A DNA stretch of 31,280 nucleotides from positions 1 to 31,280 of IMG/VR virus record IMGVR_UViG_3300050166_000167. One strand, written 5' to 3'. Shown in pieces: positions 1 through 7,406 of the stretch. Every line of letters begins with the position of its first letter. Positions within the stretch are counted from its first letter, which is position 1. The notes beneath the pieces are model-generated. The model did no database searches. It was not told where the DNA came from and saw nothing but the letters and a program-made list of their open reading frames with translations. This stretch comes from a virus. The translations under genes and the position numbers were made by a program.

Positions 1-363
1 TCAGGGATATTCAAACCCGGGCAATTGAGGCTCATTTTTGGCGCGTTGGGCTTGCCGGACTTGTTTGAGGATTTTGTAAATCTGGACTGCACTGAGCTTG
101 AATTGGATGATCAGGTCATCCATATTCTGGCCATTCCAGGCGTTGTAGAGATCCAAATCACGTTTTGTCAGATCAAACTGGATATCGGTGGGGATATAGA
201 TAGCCTGGCGAGCAAAACGGTGGCAGATGCCATTTGTGGCCTGGCGAGCTACTTCATCGGCCTGTTCTTTGGGAATCGCAAGCGCATCAACCAGCTCTTT
301 TGAAATGATCTCGCTGGACTCACTGACAAAGATGCGATCTTTGTTCTTGGATGGACGCTTCAT
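1..363 (-). CDS. mor: Mor/C-family transcription activator
   Basis: This 120-residue protein matches the Mor/C family, the activators that switch on middle and late transcription in Mu. The C-terminal half (about residues 65-110) has the family pattern, with DLTKRDLDLYNAWNG followed by a helix-turn-helix reading LSAVQIYKILKQVR. The N-terminal half is acidic and helical, as expected for the dimerisation part. Its ATG overlaps the stop of the gemA-like gene by four bases, so it is the last visible gene of the early leftward operon. By position it could correspond to Mor or to C. Three near-identical promoter-like elements at 13239, 25380 and 30841 are its natural candidate targets, which is inference. 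The stop codon falls on the first three bases of the window, so the gene is complete. Confidence 0.88.
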   Translation of the reverse strand: MKRPSKNKDRIFVSESSEIISKELVDALAIPKEQADEVARQATNGICHRFARQAIYIPTDIQFDLTKRDLDLYNAWNGQNMDDLIIQFKLSAVQIYKILKQVRQAQRAKNEPQLPGFEYP

Positions 364-998
364 TTTTGGTCTCCTTGCTCTGAGACTGTCTGCAGGATTT
401 CCCAGATCGGCCAGTAGTAGTCGAAAAGCGCGATGACACCACGTAATTGGGCATTGCGCAGCTGATTAAATGCAGTCAACAGGTTTTCCCGCTTGAGATC
501 ATCCTGGATGCTTTCAAAGGGCCATTTGAGGGCGATCAAGCGAGCATCCATGATCGCAGGAAGGTGCCGCATGGCCCATGTTTTTAGGCCTTCAACAAGC
601 ATGTCTGGGCGTCGTTGCCATTGAAGATCATCGACCTTGCCCATGCGCTTTCCCCAGGCCACCAGGGCGCTCTCGCTGGGGTCTCGGACAACGCCGATGG
701 CGTGAAGCATGAGCCAGATGGCACGGGCTTTGCGCATTTCGGGGCTGGTGTCCAGGCGGCGGTCGATGTTGGATGTGGCGCGTGACTTGGGTGGGGCTGG
801 CTTGAAGCCCAGCTTCTTGAGGTGGGCAATGTACTGCCCGCGCTGGCGTGCATTGAGCTTTGATGATGAGTCCACGCCATGCAGCTGCTGTAGCAAGGCA
901 CGGTGATCTGCATCGCACAAGCCAATCTGTTTGAGGGCCAAGTGGATTTGAGCGAGGTCGCGGCGGCGAGTGTCAGGTGCTTTAGCTAGGCGGGTCAT
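360..998 (-). CDS. gemA: GemA-like regulatory protein (gp16/DUF1018 family)
   Basis: A 212-residue protein whose first 70 residues carry the GemA/gp16 signature: a helical start (DLAQIHLALKQIGL), then DADHRALLQQLHGV and LNARQRGQYIAHLKKLGF. In Mu, GemA is an early protein said to modulate host gene expression and DNA topology; its exact biochemical role is not established. The ATG at 998 overlaps the stop of the upstream Cys-rich gene (ATGA), which fixes the start; an in-frame ATG ten codons upstream would run back into that gene. It is followed directly by the Mor-family gene, the order seen in Mu-like phages. The family call is firm and the function is only what is known of relatives. Confidence 0.88.
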   Translation of the reverse strand: MTRLAKAPDTRRRDLAQIHLALKQIGLCDADHRALLQQLHGVDSSSKLNARQRGQYIAHLKKLGFKPAPPKSRATSNIDRRLDTSPEMRKARAIWLMLHAIGVVRDPSESALVAWGKRMGKVDDLQWQRRPDMLVEGLKTWAMRHLPAIMDARLIALKWPFESIQDDLKRENLLTAFNQLRNAQLRGVIALFDYYWPIWEILQTVSEQGDQK

Positions 999-1147
999 AG
1001 GCTTTTCATCCCCAGGCAATCTGGACAAGGCATCAGATAATCATTCCAAGGATCCATGCCATCCCCGCGACACCTTTTGCAGACCAGTTTGTCGTGCGTA
1101 TCGTCTTCGTCAAGCTCGTCGTCATAGTCTTCGGGTGCGGGTTTCAT
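995..1147 (-). CDS. Small Cys-rich (zinc-finger-like) acidic protein
   Basis: A 50-residue ORF. The first 20 residues are strongly acidic (EDYDDELDEDD), followed by two CxxC pairs, VCKRC (Cys 23 and 26) and PCPDC (Cys 41 and 44), a layout typical of a small zinc knuckle. It has 4-base overlaps with both neighbours: its ATG sits on the TGA of the upstream 58-residue ORF and its TGA sits on the ATG of gemA. That supports real, coupled translation. Function is unknown; small zinc-binding proteins are common in phage early operons. Confidence 0.7.
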   Translation of the reverse strand: MKPAPEDYDDELDEDDTHDKLVCKRCRGDGMDPWNDYLMPCPDCLGMKSL

Positions 1148-1320
1148 GGGGACTCCAGATAAGAGGCCACCGGCTGGATGTGCGGGCTACCTTCCGCTTG
1201 TCGTACTGTGTGACCTTGCGTCTCCGGCAACGGAATCTCGCAATTAGTCGGCCTTTCACGGGTCGGGTCGTAACCCTTCCGCTTCCAGTCATGCGCACAT
1301 TCAGCTTTTGGCTTTTTCAA
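1144..1320 (-). CDS. Small hypothetical protein, probable TTG start
   Basis: An open frame without an ATG. From TTG at 1320 it encodes 58 residues, with the core HDWKRKGYDPTRERPTNCEIP and a C-terminus ending SYLESP. Its TGA overlaps the next ATG by four bases, the junction used throughout this operon, and its composition is protein-like, unlike the other frames here. No clear Shine-Dalgarno precedes the TTG, and the codon lies inside a strong hairpin (1313-1346), so the true start could be another non-ATG codon further up; the frame stays open to a TAG near 1390. No family recognised. Confidence 0.45.
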   Translation of the reverse strand: MKKPKAECAHDWKRKGYDPTRERPTNCEIPLPETQGHTVRQAEGSPHIQPVASYLESP

Positions 1321-1346
1321 ATGGTCTTTGCAGACCGTTTGAAAAA
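1313..1346. terminator. 15-bp stem-loop, bidirectional terminator-like
   Basis: Arms at 1313-1327 and 1332-1346 pair over 15 positions with one G:T wobble around a TTGC loop. Both outer ends are A/T runs, so the hairpin ends in a T tract on either strand. It lies between the 61-residue ORF and the GemA-Mor group and covers the TTG proposed for the 58-residue ORF. It may attenuate early transcription or control that start codon. Confidence 0.55.
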
Positions 1347-1368
1347 ACCCCCTGACCGAAGCCAGGGG
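1342..1368 (-). terminator. Rho-independent terminator with TTCG loop
   Basis: On the minus strand CCCCTGGC-TTCG-GTCAGGGG forms an 8-bp stem (one G:T pair) closed by the very stable C(TTCG)G tetraloop. A short GG and then six T residues follow. This is a textbook intrinsic terminator, 51 bases after the stop of the 61-residue gene. It splits the early operon, so the GemA-Mor group needs readthrough or its own promoter. Confidence 0.7.
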
Positions 1369-1418
1369 AAAAATCGAGAGGCCAGCCGCCTAGCTCAACT
1401 CGATCAGGAGAAAACTTT

Positions 1419-1604
1419 TTAATGGACCAAGGCCAGTTCTGCTGCTGCTTGTTGCGCGGCAGCGATCCAGCAGCTTTGCTCCTCGGCGTCTAGCTCTTGC
1501 CAAGCTGGGGCGTGCCCAGCCAGCCCATTGCCAGTGTCAATGCGCCGGGCTTGCTTGCAATAAGCGGCATACATGGCCGCTGCTATTTGTGCGTAGCTTT
1601 TCAT
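1419..1604 (-). CDS. Small hypothetical protein (61 aa)
   Basis: A 61-residue Ala- and Gln-rich helical protein (SYAQIAAAMYAAYCKQARRID near the start, AWQELDAEEQSCWIAAAQQAAAEL near the end). The ATG overlaps the TGA of the 39-residue gene upstream. The gene is followed by two hairpins, so it appears to close the first block of the early operon. No family recognised. Confidence 0.6.
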   Translation of the reverse strand: MKSYAQIAAAMYAAYCKQARRIDTGNGLAGHAPAWQELDAEEQSCWIAAAQQAAAELALVH

Positions 1605-1720
1605 TGGTTGTTCTCCATGTCTTTTTCAATCGCACGCGCCACGTCGTGCTTGCCTGTCATCAATGCGATCCAACGCATTGCGCAAAGGGTTTTGCTCAGG
1701 TGAATTTGGGCTTCGCTCAT
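1601..1720 (-). CDS. Very small hypothetical protein (39 aa)
   Basis: A 39-residue ORF beginning MSEAQIHLSKTLCAMRWIAL and ending IEKDMENNQ. It is kept because both junctions overlap: its ATG shares a base with the upstream TGA (TGATG) and its own TGA overlaps the ATG of the next gene. It fills exactly the space between two otherwise separated genes. It is helical, with no recognised domain. Confidence 0.55.
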   Translation of the reverse strand: MSEAQIHLSKTLCAMRWIALMTGKHDVARAIEKDMENNQ

Positions 1721-2178
1721 CACCGGCCCCTTACAAAATCAACACCGTGGCGGTGCTTTTTGCCGTTGCCCTTGGCGCACCAAATCAGCCATGCACGGAG
1801 CATATCGGCCGCGCCGTCGGCCGTATCAGCTTCTGGCACGCCAGGCACAAGCAGCTTGCCCTCGCTGGCACCTTGGCCATGCCGGGCAAGAACACTCAGC
1901 ACGCCGTAGAGACCGGATTTAGGGCCGCTGGCGATCACGATGACTCCGCTGCCGTCCGTGTTGTCCTCGGGTGCTTTGTCGCCAATTTCGATCAGGCCAG
2001 TGGCCCAACACCAGGCGACTTGTGGGCGCATGTCGTAGTAGCTCTTGCAACCGCATTTGGGGCAGACTTTTTGGCTTACGTCGCAACCGCCAATCTTCGC
2101 GAGCTTGCTCGGCCACTCAGACTCCATGCACTGGTGGCGGCAGCGGGTGCATTTGACGGGGATGTCTTGTGCGGTCAT
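1720..2178 (-). CDS. Zinc-ribbon protein of the early operon
   Basis: A 152-residue protein with an N-terminal zinc ribbon: CTRC at Cys 10 and 13, then VCPKCGC with Cys 39 and 42 as the second knuckle (Cys 17 and 44 are extra). The remaining 100 residues are soluble and include GSGVIVIASGPKSGLYGVLS and a Trp-rich helix near the C-terminus (AWLIWCAKGNGKKHRHG). The start overlaps the TGA of the upstream gene (ATGA). Zinc ribbons of this kind usually bind nucleic acid or partner proteins; the target is not visible here. Confidence 0.7.
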   Translation of the reverse strand: MTAQDIPVKCTRCRHQCMESEWPSKLAKIGGCDVSQKVCPKCGCKSYYDMRPQVAWCWATGLIEIGDKAPEDNTDGSGVIVIASGPKSGLYGVLSVLARHGQGASEGKLLVPGVPEADTADGAADMLRAWLIWCAKGNGKKHRHGVDFVRGR

Positions 2179-2714
2179 GCGACTGCTCCAACCGCTGCAC
2201 GAAGTGCTGCGAACTCGGCAGGCCCCAGCTCAATGCTGAGAGCGCCGCGCTGGATCACAAATTGGCCGTCAGACCAAATTGCCCACCGCACATCTGACAT
2301 GCCTAGAGGTGCTACTGGCATGCTGACTTGTTTTGTGCTGGGAGCCTTGGGCTTGCGGGTAAATTTGCAGTCAGCGTCCTGCGCTGTATCAGACGATTTG
2401 ATGAAAGACCTTCCGGCATCGGTCACCTCATAACCCTTGCCTATCTTGCGCAGACGCTGTGCCTTTTTTCCGTGGTAAAGCGCGTTGCTCAGTGCGGTAC
2501 TGTCCATGTGTACTGACATCAAGTCTCTCAACGCTTCAGAGGAGACAATGCCCCCAATGTCTGCCAATGCTTTGATGACCAAATATTGAGGACTAGTGTG
2601 CTGAGTCGACTTTGCAGGTTTGTAATCCTTGGCAATGTCAAAAGCGCTGCGTACGCCTGATGTGGCGACTGGTGGGGCCCCATTGGCAGGACGAATGACT
2701 TGTGTGAATTCCAT
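2175..2714 (-). CDS. Hypothetical early protein, winged-helix-like
   Basis: A 179-residue protein read from the ATG at 2714, two bases after the DUF3164 stop. An in-frame ATG upstream would overlap DUF3164 and is rejected. The middle (about residues 35-110) has a winged-helix flavour: YLVIKALADIGGIVSSEALRD, then a second helix pair and GKGYEVTDAGRSFI like a wing and final helix. The C-terminus contains GQFVIQRGAL, which also occurs near the start of the 96-residue protein at 3330-3620. Base composition is a little more AT-rich than the neighbours. Function unknown; DNA binding is a guess. Confidence 0.65.
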   Translation of the reverse strand: MEFTQVIRPANGAPPVATSGVRSAFDIAKDYKPAKSTQHTSPQYLVIKALADIGGIVSSEALRDLMSVHMDSTALSNALYHGKKAQRLRKIGKGYEVTDAGRSFIKSSDTAQDADCKFTRKPKAPSTKQVSMPVAPLGMSDVRWAIWSDGQFVIQRGALSIELGPAEFAALRAAVGAVA

Positions 2715-2715
2715 T

Positions 2716-3333
2716 TCACACCCCCGCCACATCAAGACTGATCGCCACATACTCACCCGCCTCATTGCGCTCGTAAAAGCGGATGTAGGGCTTGGTGCTG
2801 GCCACTTGCATGCTGTCGCCGATCGCGCGGATGGCTTCGGCCCATTGGGGGTCGTCAATGTCCAGGCTGCGCAGGCCCAGCACGCGGGCGGTGCTGACGC
2901 TGCCTTGCTTGTCCACTTGGAAGGCGTTGTTGACCAATGCCTTGATGTTGGCGTTGCTGCCCTTGGCCCAGCGATGGATGCACTCGTCGATCAGCTGCTT
3001 GGCCGCCTGCAGGCGCTCGTCGAAGACGATGCTCTCTTGCATCTGCCGGATGATCTTGAAGCGGCCGTCAAAGCTCACCAGCGTGACGTTGCCTTTGACG
3101 CGACCGTATTTGACGTCGTAGTCGGCCAGGCTGCGGTCCACAAAGTCTTGCACGGCCTGCATGCTGGCGAGCTTGAAGGCCAGCAGGTCGGCGCTGGTCT
3201 GCTTGGCGGCGGTGCACAAATCTGTCACGACTTGGGTGCGGTCTTTGTCCACTGGCTTGACCAGGGCATCGGGCACCAGCGAGCCGTCTGCAGCTTGCCA
3301 GTAGCCCTTTGGGGTATCGGATTGAATGGTCAT
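2716..3333 (-). CDS. DUF3164 family phage protein
   Basis: A 205-residue protein starting MTIQSDTPKGYWQAADGSLVP, read from the ATG at 3333, which has AGAGGA in front and overlaps the preceding stop (ATGA). The pattern GYWQ..DGSLVP, KPVDKDRTQVV and the long central helical part with GNVTLVSFDGRFKI fit DUF3164, a family found almost only in Mu-like phages near the transposition genes. The molecular function is unknown. Early expression suggests a role in replicative transposition or host takeover, which is inference. Confidence 0.8.
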   Translation of the reverse strand: MTIQSDTPKGYWQAADGSLVPDALVKPVDKDRTQVVTDLCTAAKQTSADLLAFKLASMQAVQDFVDRSLADYDVKYGRVKGNVTLVSFDGRFKIIRQMQESIVFDERLQAAKQLIDECIHRWAKGSNANIKALVNNAFQVDKQGSVSTARVLGLRSLDIDDPQWAEAIRAIGDSMQVASTKPYIRFYERNEAGEYVAISLDVAGV

Positions 3334-3620
3334 GTTGTCCTCTTTTGCTGGGTAAAAAAACGGATTGGATCGGTGCATGGCGGCGTGACTCCGTAGGTGT
3401 ACGGATCACCTGGTGTGCCTGTGCCTTTACGCACAATGCACTTGTGGTGGTGCAGCGCTCGCAGCTGTTTGCCCAGGCCTGACTGATCGCTCAGCTCCAG
3501 AGCCCGCTCAATTTCGCGCAGAGCCCACCAGCCGCCCTCGTCGAGCAAAAAGCGGTGTGTGCGCAGTGCGCCGCGTTTGATCACAAACGGGTCATCGGCG
3601 TTTGGGGTGACAGTGCTCAT
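3330..3620 (-). CDS. Small winged-helix-like protein (96 aa)
   Basis: A 96-residue protein. After a short start containing FVIKRGALRTH it has RFLLDEGGWWALREIERALELS, then a helix with GLGKQLRALHHHKCIVRKG and a Tyr/Pro-rich end, which resembles a compact winged helix. It begins two bases after the preceding gene stops and overlaps DUF3164 by four bases. No named family recognised. Confidence 0.6.
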   Translation of the reverse strand: MSTVTPNADDPFVIKRGALRTHRFLLDEGGWWALREIERALELSDQSGLGKQLRALHHHKCIVRKGTGTPGDPYTYGVTPPCTDPIRFFTQQKRTT

Positions 3621-3621
3621 A

Positions 3622-3948
3622 TCAGTGCACCTGCCCTGCGGCCTGGCTCAGTGCAGCCAAGTTCTGTGCATCTGTGCTGTGCACATATCGGGCCGACAAG
3701 GTGCTGAGCAGCTCGTACACCTCAATGGGCTTGCGCTGCAAGTGCAGTAACAGCAGGCTTGACAGGGCCTCGGTCATCTCATGCAGGGTGGTGCCCAGGC
3801 CGAGTGTGCGCAGCATCATCTTTTGCATACGCTCTCGCTCTGTGGCCAGCTCCTGTTGTGTAGCTTGATGCTGCGCATATGCCAGCTGCAAGGCTTGCTC
3901 CAGCTCTTGCCGCGTCATAGTGGCCAATGTTTGAGGGTCTTGATTCAC
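3622..3948 (-). CDS. Small coiled-coil protein, GTG start
   Basis: A 108-residue protein beginning at GTG 3948, which overlaps the TGA of the gene before it (GTGA). An ATG ten codons in is the alternative start. Residues 10-60 are a Gln/Glu-rich amphipathic helix (RQELEQALQLAYAQHQATQQ), followed by a Leu-rich segment SSLLLLHLQRKPIEVYELLS. No domain recognised. The small membrane protein just before it and the coiled coil here may act together, but nothing in the sequence proves it. Confidence 0.6.
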   Translation of the reverse strand: MNQDPQTLATMTRQELEQALQLAYAQHQATQQELATERERMQKMMLRTLGLGTTLHEMTEALSSLLLLHLQRKPIEVYELLSTLSARYVHSTDAQNLAALSQAAGQVH

Positions 3949-4103
3949 ATGCCACCCCGCTGATACATATTGACTGCAGCGGCCAGCAGTGCAGCCATGA
4001 ACAGCAGGCCCAGCACACGGCCAAACCAGCGGGCCAGGCTGCGCATGTGACGGCGCTTGTGGTGCTCGATAGCACCTGGGGCAAAGTGATGGCGACGGGT
4101 CAT
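3945..4103 (-). CDS. Small single-pass membrane protein (52 aa)
   Basis: A 52-residue ORF. The first 29 residues are basic and His-rich (MTRRHHFAPGAIEHHKRRHM), followed by one hydrophobic segment, VLGLLFMAALLAAAV, and a short tail. The positive-inside rule places the N-terminus in the cytoplasm. Both ends overlap neighbours by four bases, which supports translation. Function unknown. Confidence 0.6.
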   Translation of the reverse strand: MTRRHHFAPGAIEHHKRRHMRSLARWFGRVLGLLFMAALLAAAVNMYQRGGM

Positions 4104-4261
4104 GCAGCACCACCTTTCATGATGAAAATCGCGCTGACTGTCTTGGCTTGCGGGAAGTCTGCCTTGATCTGCATCACGGCCTCAAAGCCGTCTTTGAACA
4201 GGCCATAGCACTTGCCCAGCGAACCATCGGACATGGTGATCTTGATTCGGAACAGGTTCAT
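4100..4261 (-). CDS. Small hypothetical protein (53 aa)
   Basis: A 53-residue protein starting MNLFRIKITMSDGSLGKCYG, with AGGAG seven bases before the ATG. It is an alternating beta pattern (FRIKITMSDG, TVSAIFIMKG) around a central helix (FKDGFEAVMQIKADF), a small alpha/beta fold. It follows the transposition ATPase after two bases and overlaps the next gene by four. Function unknown. Confidence 0.65.
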   Translation of the reverse strand: MNLFRIKITMSDGSLGKCYGLFKDGFEAVMQIKADFPQAKTVSAIFIMKGGAA

Positions 4262-4263
4262 GG

Positions 4264-5553
4264 TCAGACTCCTGCGATGACCTGTGCATCCACCACCGGA
4301 TAGCCTGCATCGGCTGCAGCGTTCATGGCGCGGGTGACCAGGTTGTTGACGATCAGCGGATAGCAAATGCTCTGTGCATCGGTGGGCTTGCCGCCGCGCG
4401 GCAAATGGATCAAGCGGGCGCGGATGGCATCCGCTGCATCGGGTGCAAACACCTGGTCCAGCTTGAGGCCAAAGCGAGCAAACTTGTGCGCCAGGTACGG
4501 GCCCACATCGGCATCCAGCGGGGCCAGCTCAATCAGCTCGCAGCGCTGGGTGACCTCGCGCACCTCGGGGCCAGCGTTCAGCAGGCGGCTGCGCAGCTCT
4601 GTTTGGCCGATCAGCGCCACGCCCAGCAGGGGCCGCATGCCGTCTTTCAGCTCAATGAAGCGCTTGAGGTGCTTGAGCGTGGCAATCGGCAGGCAGTGCG
4701 CCTCTTCGATCAGCAGCAGGTGCTGACGCCCACTGCGTGCGCTTTGCTGAAGCATGGTGTGCAGCTGGCGCATCAAGGCATCGGGGCTGCTCTTGCAAGT
4801 GACCGTCTCGTCCAAAGTGCGGATGATGGCGCGGGCAATCTCGCCACTCTTGAGCGTCTTGCCCTTGGTGTCTGACAGCTCCATCTGCAGAACGTACGGG
4901 CGGATAACCAGCACATCGCGCCGGTCGTCAATGATGCGCTGCTCCAAGTCTTCGGCCAGCGTGCTCTTGCCCGCACCGCTCTCGCCAGTGATGGCCACAA
5001 AGCCGTGGTGCAAGGCCGCGTCCAGCAGCACGGTGCGCACGTAGCGCACGTTGGCGGTCTGGAACACGTCGGCACTCGTCTGCACATCACGGGTAAATGG
5101 GTCACGCGGCAAATTGAAGTGCTGGCGTGCGGCTTGTGTCAGGGTCTGTTTTTGGAGTAGCATGGGAACGTCCTCTTCGGTAGTGATTGCTGGGGTGGAT
5201 GGAGCTGCGGGAACTGCCTCCCTGGCGATCGCAGCGTTTTTGCGCCCGGGGCTCATTGCAAGTGAGCCTTGGGCGTTTTCTTTGGTGCTGGCCAGCGTGG
5301 CCAGCTCATGGATGCGGACCAGCTCGCGCTGGGCCTTGCGCACACGCACCAGGCTCTCGCCACGGGCCTCCAGCAGCACACGCAAGTCGTCTTGCATCCG
5401 TGCATGTCGCTCTGCGTCTTGCATGGGCGTGCCCGCATTGACATAGCGTTTCAACGTGGCATCGCTCACGCCCAGCAGGCGGGCCGCATCGCGTTGCGTC
5501 AGCAACAAGTTGTCCAGCATCTGGCGCATCTGGGTGGGTTTGGCTTGGGTCAT
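4264..5553 (-). CDS. Transposition AAA+ ATPase (MuB/TniB-like)
   Basis: A 429-residue AAA+ ATPase and partner of the transposase. The N-terminus carries a helix-turn-helix (LLTQRDAARLLGVSDATLKR, residues 17-36). Walker A is GESGAGKS at about 190-197 and Walker B is LLLIEEAH at about 279-286, followed by an IGQTELR sensor-like segment. In Mu and BcepMu this ATPase binds target DNA, stimulates the transposase and gives target immunity. The ATG at 5553 overlaps the transposase stop (ATGA). The frame stays open for another 51 codons upstream, but that stretch is the antisense-like shadow of the transposase 3' end and is rejected as a start. Confidence 0.92.
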   Translation of the reverse strand: MTQAKPTQMRQMLDNLLLTQRDAARLLGVSDATLKRYVNAGTPMQDAERHARMQDDLRVLLEARGESLVRVRKAQRELVRIHELATLASTKENAQGSLAMSPGRKNAAIAREAVPAAPSTPAITTEEDVPMLLQKQTLTQAARQHFNLPRDPFTRDVQTSADVFQTANVRYVRTVLLDAALHHGFVAITGESGAGKSTLAEDLEQRIIDDRRDVLVIRPYVLQMELSDTKGKTLKSGEIARAIIRTLDETVTCKSSPDALMRQLHTMLQQSARSGRQHLLLIEEAHCLPIATLKHLKRFIELKDGMRPLLGVALIGQTELRSRLLNAGPEVREVTQRCELIELAPLDADVGPYLAHKFARFGLKLDQVFAPDAADAIRARLIHLPRGGKPTDAQSICYPLIVNNLVTRAMNAAADAGYPVVDAQVIAGV

Positions 5554-7406
5554 CGCGCACCCCCTGCCACCACCTGCAAGCCAGCACGCACCAGCGTGCG
5601 GGCCTTGATCTGCTCCAGCGCATCCTCTGGCACACCAGCGGCATGGTCGGCCTTCAGGCGGGCAAAGCCTGCGGCGTCGAGCTTGCAGCCGTTGCGGGCC
5701 AGCCACTGCATGGCTTCAAAGTGGGTCAACACCCGCGCAGCTGGGGCGCTGGCAGCCGTGGTCACCGCAGTGCTCACATTCGGCACCACTGCTGCACCCT
5801 TGCGGTCCATCCAGGTGCGCTCTGGCGCTTGCTCAATCACCTTGAACGGGTCAATGCGCCCGCCAAATGGCACCGCCTTGGCTTTCAATTTGGCCTCGGC
5901 CTCTTCGTTGGTGGCGGCGTCCATGGCGATGCGCTGCACCTGCTCGCGGTTGTCTTCCAGCACCGTGCGTGGGGCTTGCTTCCAGTCCTCGCCAATCACA
6001 TTGGCCGTGGTGGCAAAGCCTGCATCGTCTTTGGCCACCACCGGCACCTGGTGCAGTGTTTCATGGCCATCGGCATCGCGCAGCACCACCACGGCGCCGT
6101 CTACCTGCCAGGGGTTCAGGGCCAGCTGCAGCTGCTCGCCCACCATCACGCCAGGTACGGTGCTCACATCAAATTCGCGGCCCTTGTAATTGACGCGCAG
6201 CTTGTCGGTCACCTTGCGGGACTCGGGCTGGTCGTTGACCAAGGCGCGGCAATGCTCCAGCGGTGGTGCAATGCGCAGCTGGTCAGCGGTGATCGTCATC
6301 CACATGTCGTAGCGCGTGCGTGCATGGCGGCTGTGCAGGCGGTTGGCGTTGAACCACCGGGCCCACCGCTGCGCCTGCGCATTCAGCTCGTCCAGGCTTT
6401 GCACAGGCTGAAAGCGCAGCGCACTCTCAAAGCTCTTTTCGATCAAGTCACGAGCTTTTTCAACCTGGCCAGTGGCGCGGGCATTGCCTGCAGCGTGGGC
6501 AATCGTTTCCACACCCAGGCGGCGAGTCAGGTTGGCAAAGTTGCCACTGGTGTTGGCGCTGCCCATGTCCATCATCAAGATGCGCGGCACCCCGTGGAAA
6601 GGATCGCCATCACGCTTACTGATGCCGAAGAGGAAAGACTCAATCAAATTGGCCGCACTCTCGGCACCCAACACATAGTGCACCCCAATGGAGCCACTGT
6701 AGTGGTCGGTCCACTCATAAGACCACACCCGGTCAGACTCAATGCGCTTGAGGTTGGCAGGCTTGTTTTTGTAAAAGGCCTTGTGCTGCATGACCTGCAA
6801 GCCAGACTCTTTGGGCGTCTTGGCGTCCAGGTAATACAGCACGCACATGCTGGCGTCGATCTGCCACACATGGTTGGGGTGCAGGCTGCGCAGCTCCAGC
6901 GCAGGGCTGGCGCGGTTGATCTGGTCAGGGTGCAGGCCATAGCCGCGCAAGGCACTGGCTACTGCGCTCTCACTCAGGGGCACCACCTCACCCGTGGCTG
7001 CGTCGGTGCGCTCGGCACGCACCTCGTTGTTGGCGCGCAATTGTTCCAGGGCGTCTTTCATGCTCAGCAGGCGCTTGCCCGTCTTGCGGTGGCTGGCCAT
7101 CAGGTACGCGCTGATGGTGGCAGCCTCTGCCAGGCTCAGGCTCACAGCACCGGCGTCGGCGCGCTGCTTGCGCTGGGGGCGCACCGCCACCTGCGCCATG
7201 TAGCGGTGCAGCGTGGCCTGGTTGATGCCCAAGTCCTTGCACGCCTGCGCATAAATGGCACCCTTTTGCCCATGCGCCGCAGCCGCTGCCTGCTGCACCA
7301 CAGCCTGCACGCTTTGTGCCATGAGGGGGGTAAGAGCCATATCGGGTGCCTGCTGTGCGGGTATGCGGGTGGGTGCGCTGGTGTGGGGGCTCAGGCGTTG
7401 GCCCAT
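5550..7406 (-). CDS. DDE transposase (MuA/TnsB-like)
   Basis: A 618-residue transposase that cuts and joins phage ends during integration and replicative transposition. The catalytic triad is visible: Asp184 in WQIDAS, Asp280 in LMMDMGSANT and Glu316 in GQVEKARD, with 35 residues between the last two, the classic DD35E spacing of the retroviral-integrase fold. The N-terminus has a helix-turn-helix (ACKDLGINQATLHRYM), and a beta-barrel region lies around residues 400-480 (KLRVNYKGREFDVSTVPGV). The start at 7406 has GAGGTGG in front and overlaps the upstream gene by 16 bases; an ATG 22 codons in is the alternative. It is more like BcepMu/TnsB-type proteins than MuA itself. Confidence 0.93.
   Translation of the reverse strand: MGQRLSPHTSAPTRIPAQQAPDMALTPLMAQSVQAVVQQAAAAAHGQKGAIYAQACKDLGINQATLHRYMAQVAVRPQRKQRADAGAVSLSLAEAATISAYLMASHRKTGKRLLSMKDALEQLRANNEVRAERTDAATGEVVPLSESAVASALRGYGLHPDQINRASPALELRSLHPNHVWQIDASMCVLYYLDAKTPKESGLQVMQHKAFYKNKPANLKRIESDRVWSYEWTDHYSGSIGVHYVLGAESAANLIESFLFGISKRDGDPFHGVPRILMMDMGSANTSGNFANLTRRLGVETIAHAAGNARATGQVEKARDLIEKSFESALRFQPVQSLDELNAQAQRWARWFNANRLHSRHARTRYDMWMTITADQLRIAPPLEHCRALVNDQPESRKVTDKLRVNYKGREFDVSTVPGVMVGEQLQLALNPWQVDGAVVVLRDADGHETLHQVPVVAKDDAGFATTANVIGEDWKQAPRTVLEDNREQVQRIAMDAATNEEAEAKLKAKAVPFGGRIDPFKVIEQAPERTWMDRKGAAVVPNVSTAVTTAASAPAARVLTHFEAMQWLARNGCKLDAAGFARLKADHAAGVPEDALEQIKARTLVRAGLQVVAGGAR

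Noticed and set aside
970-1422. 150-codon plus-strand frame
   Set aside because: Antisense to the GemA start and two small overlapping minus-strand genes, with shadow-like composition.
1663-3396. Long plus-strand frames antisense to the early operon
   Set aside because: They cover a row of overlapping minus-strand genes, including DUF3164 and the zinc-ribbon protein, and show no domain.
5554-5706. N-terminal extension of the transposition ATPase
   Set aside because: Overlaps the end of the transposase in another frame with Arg/Cys-rich sequence. The ATG at 5553 has the 4-base overlap used across the operon.
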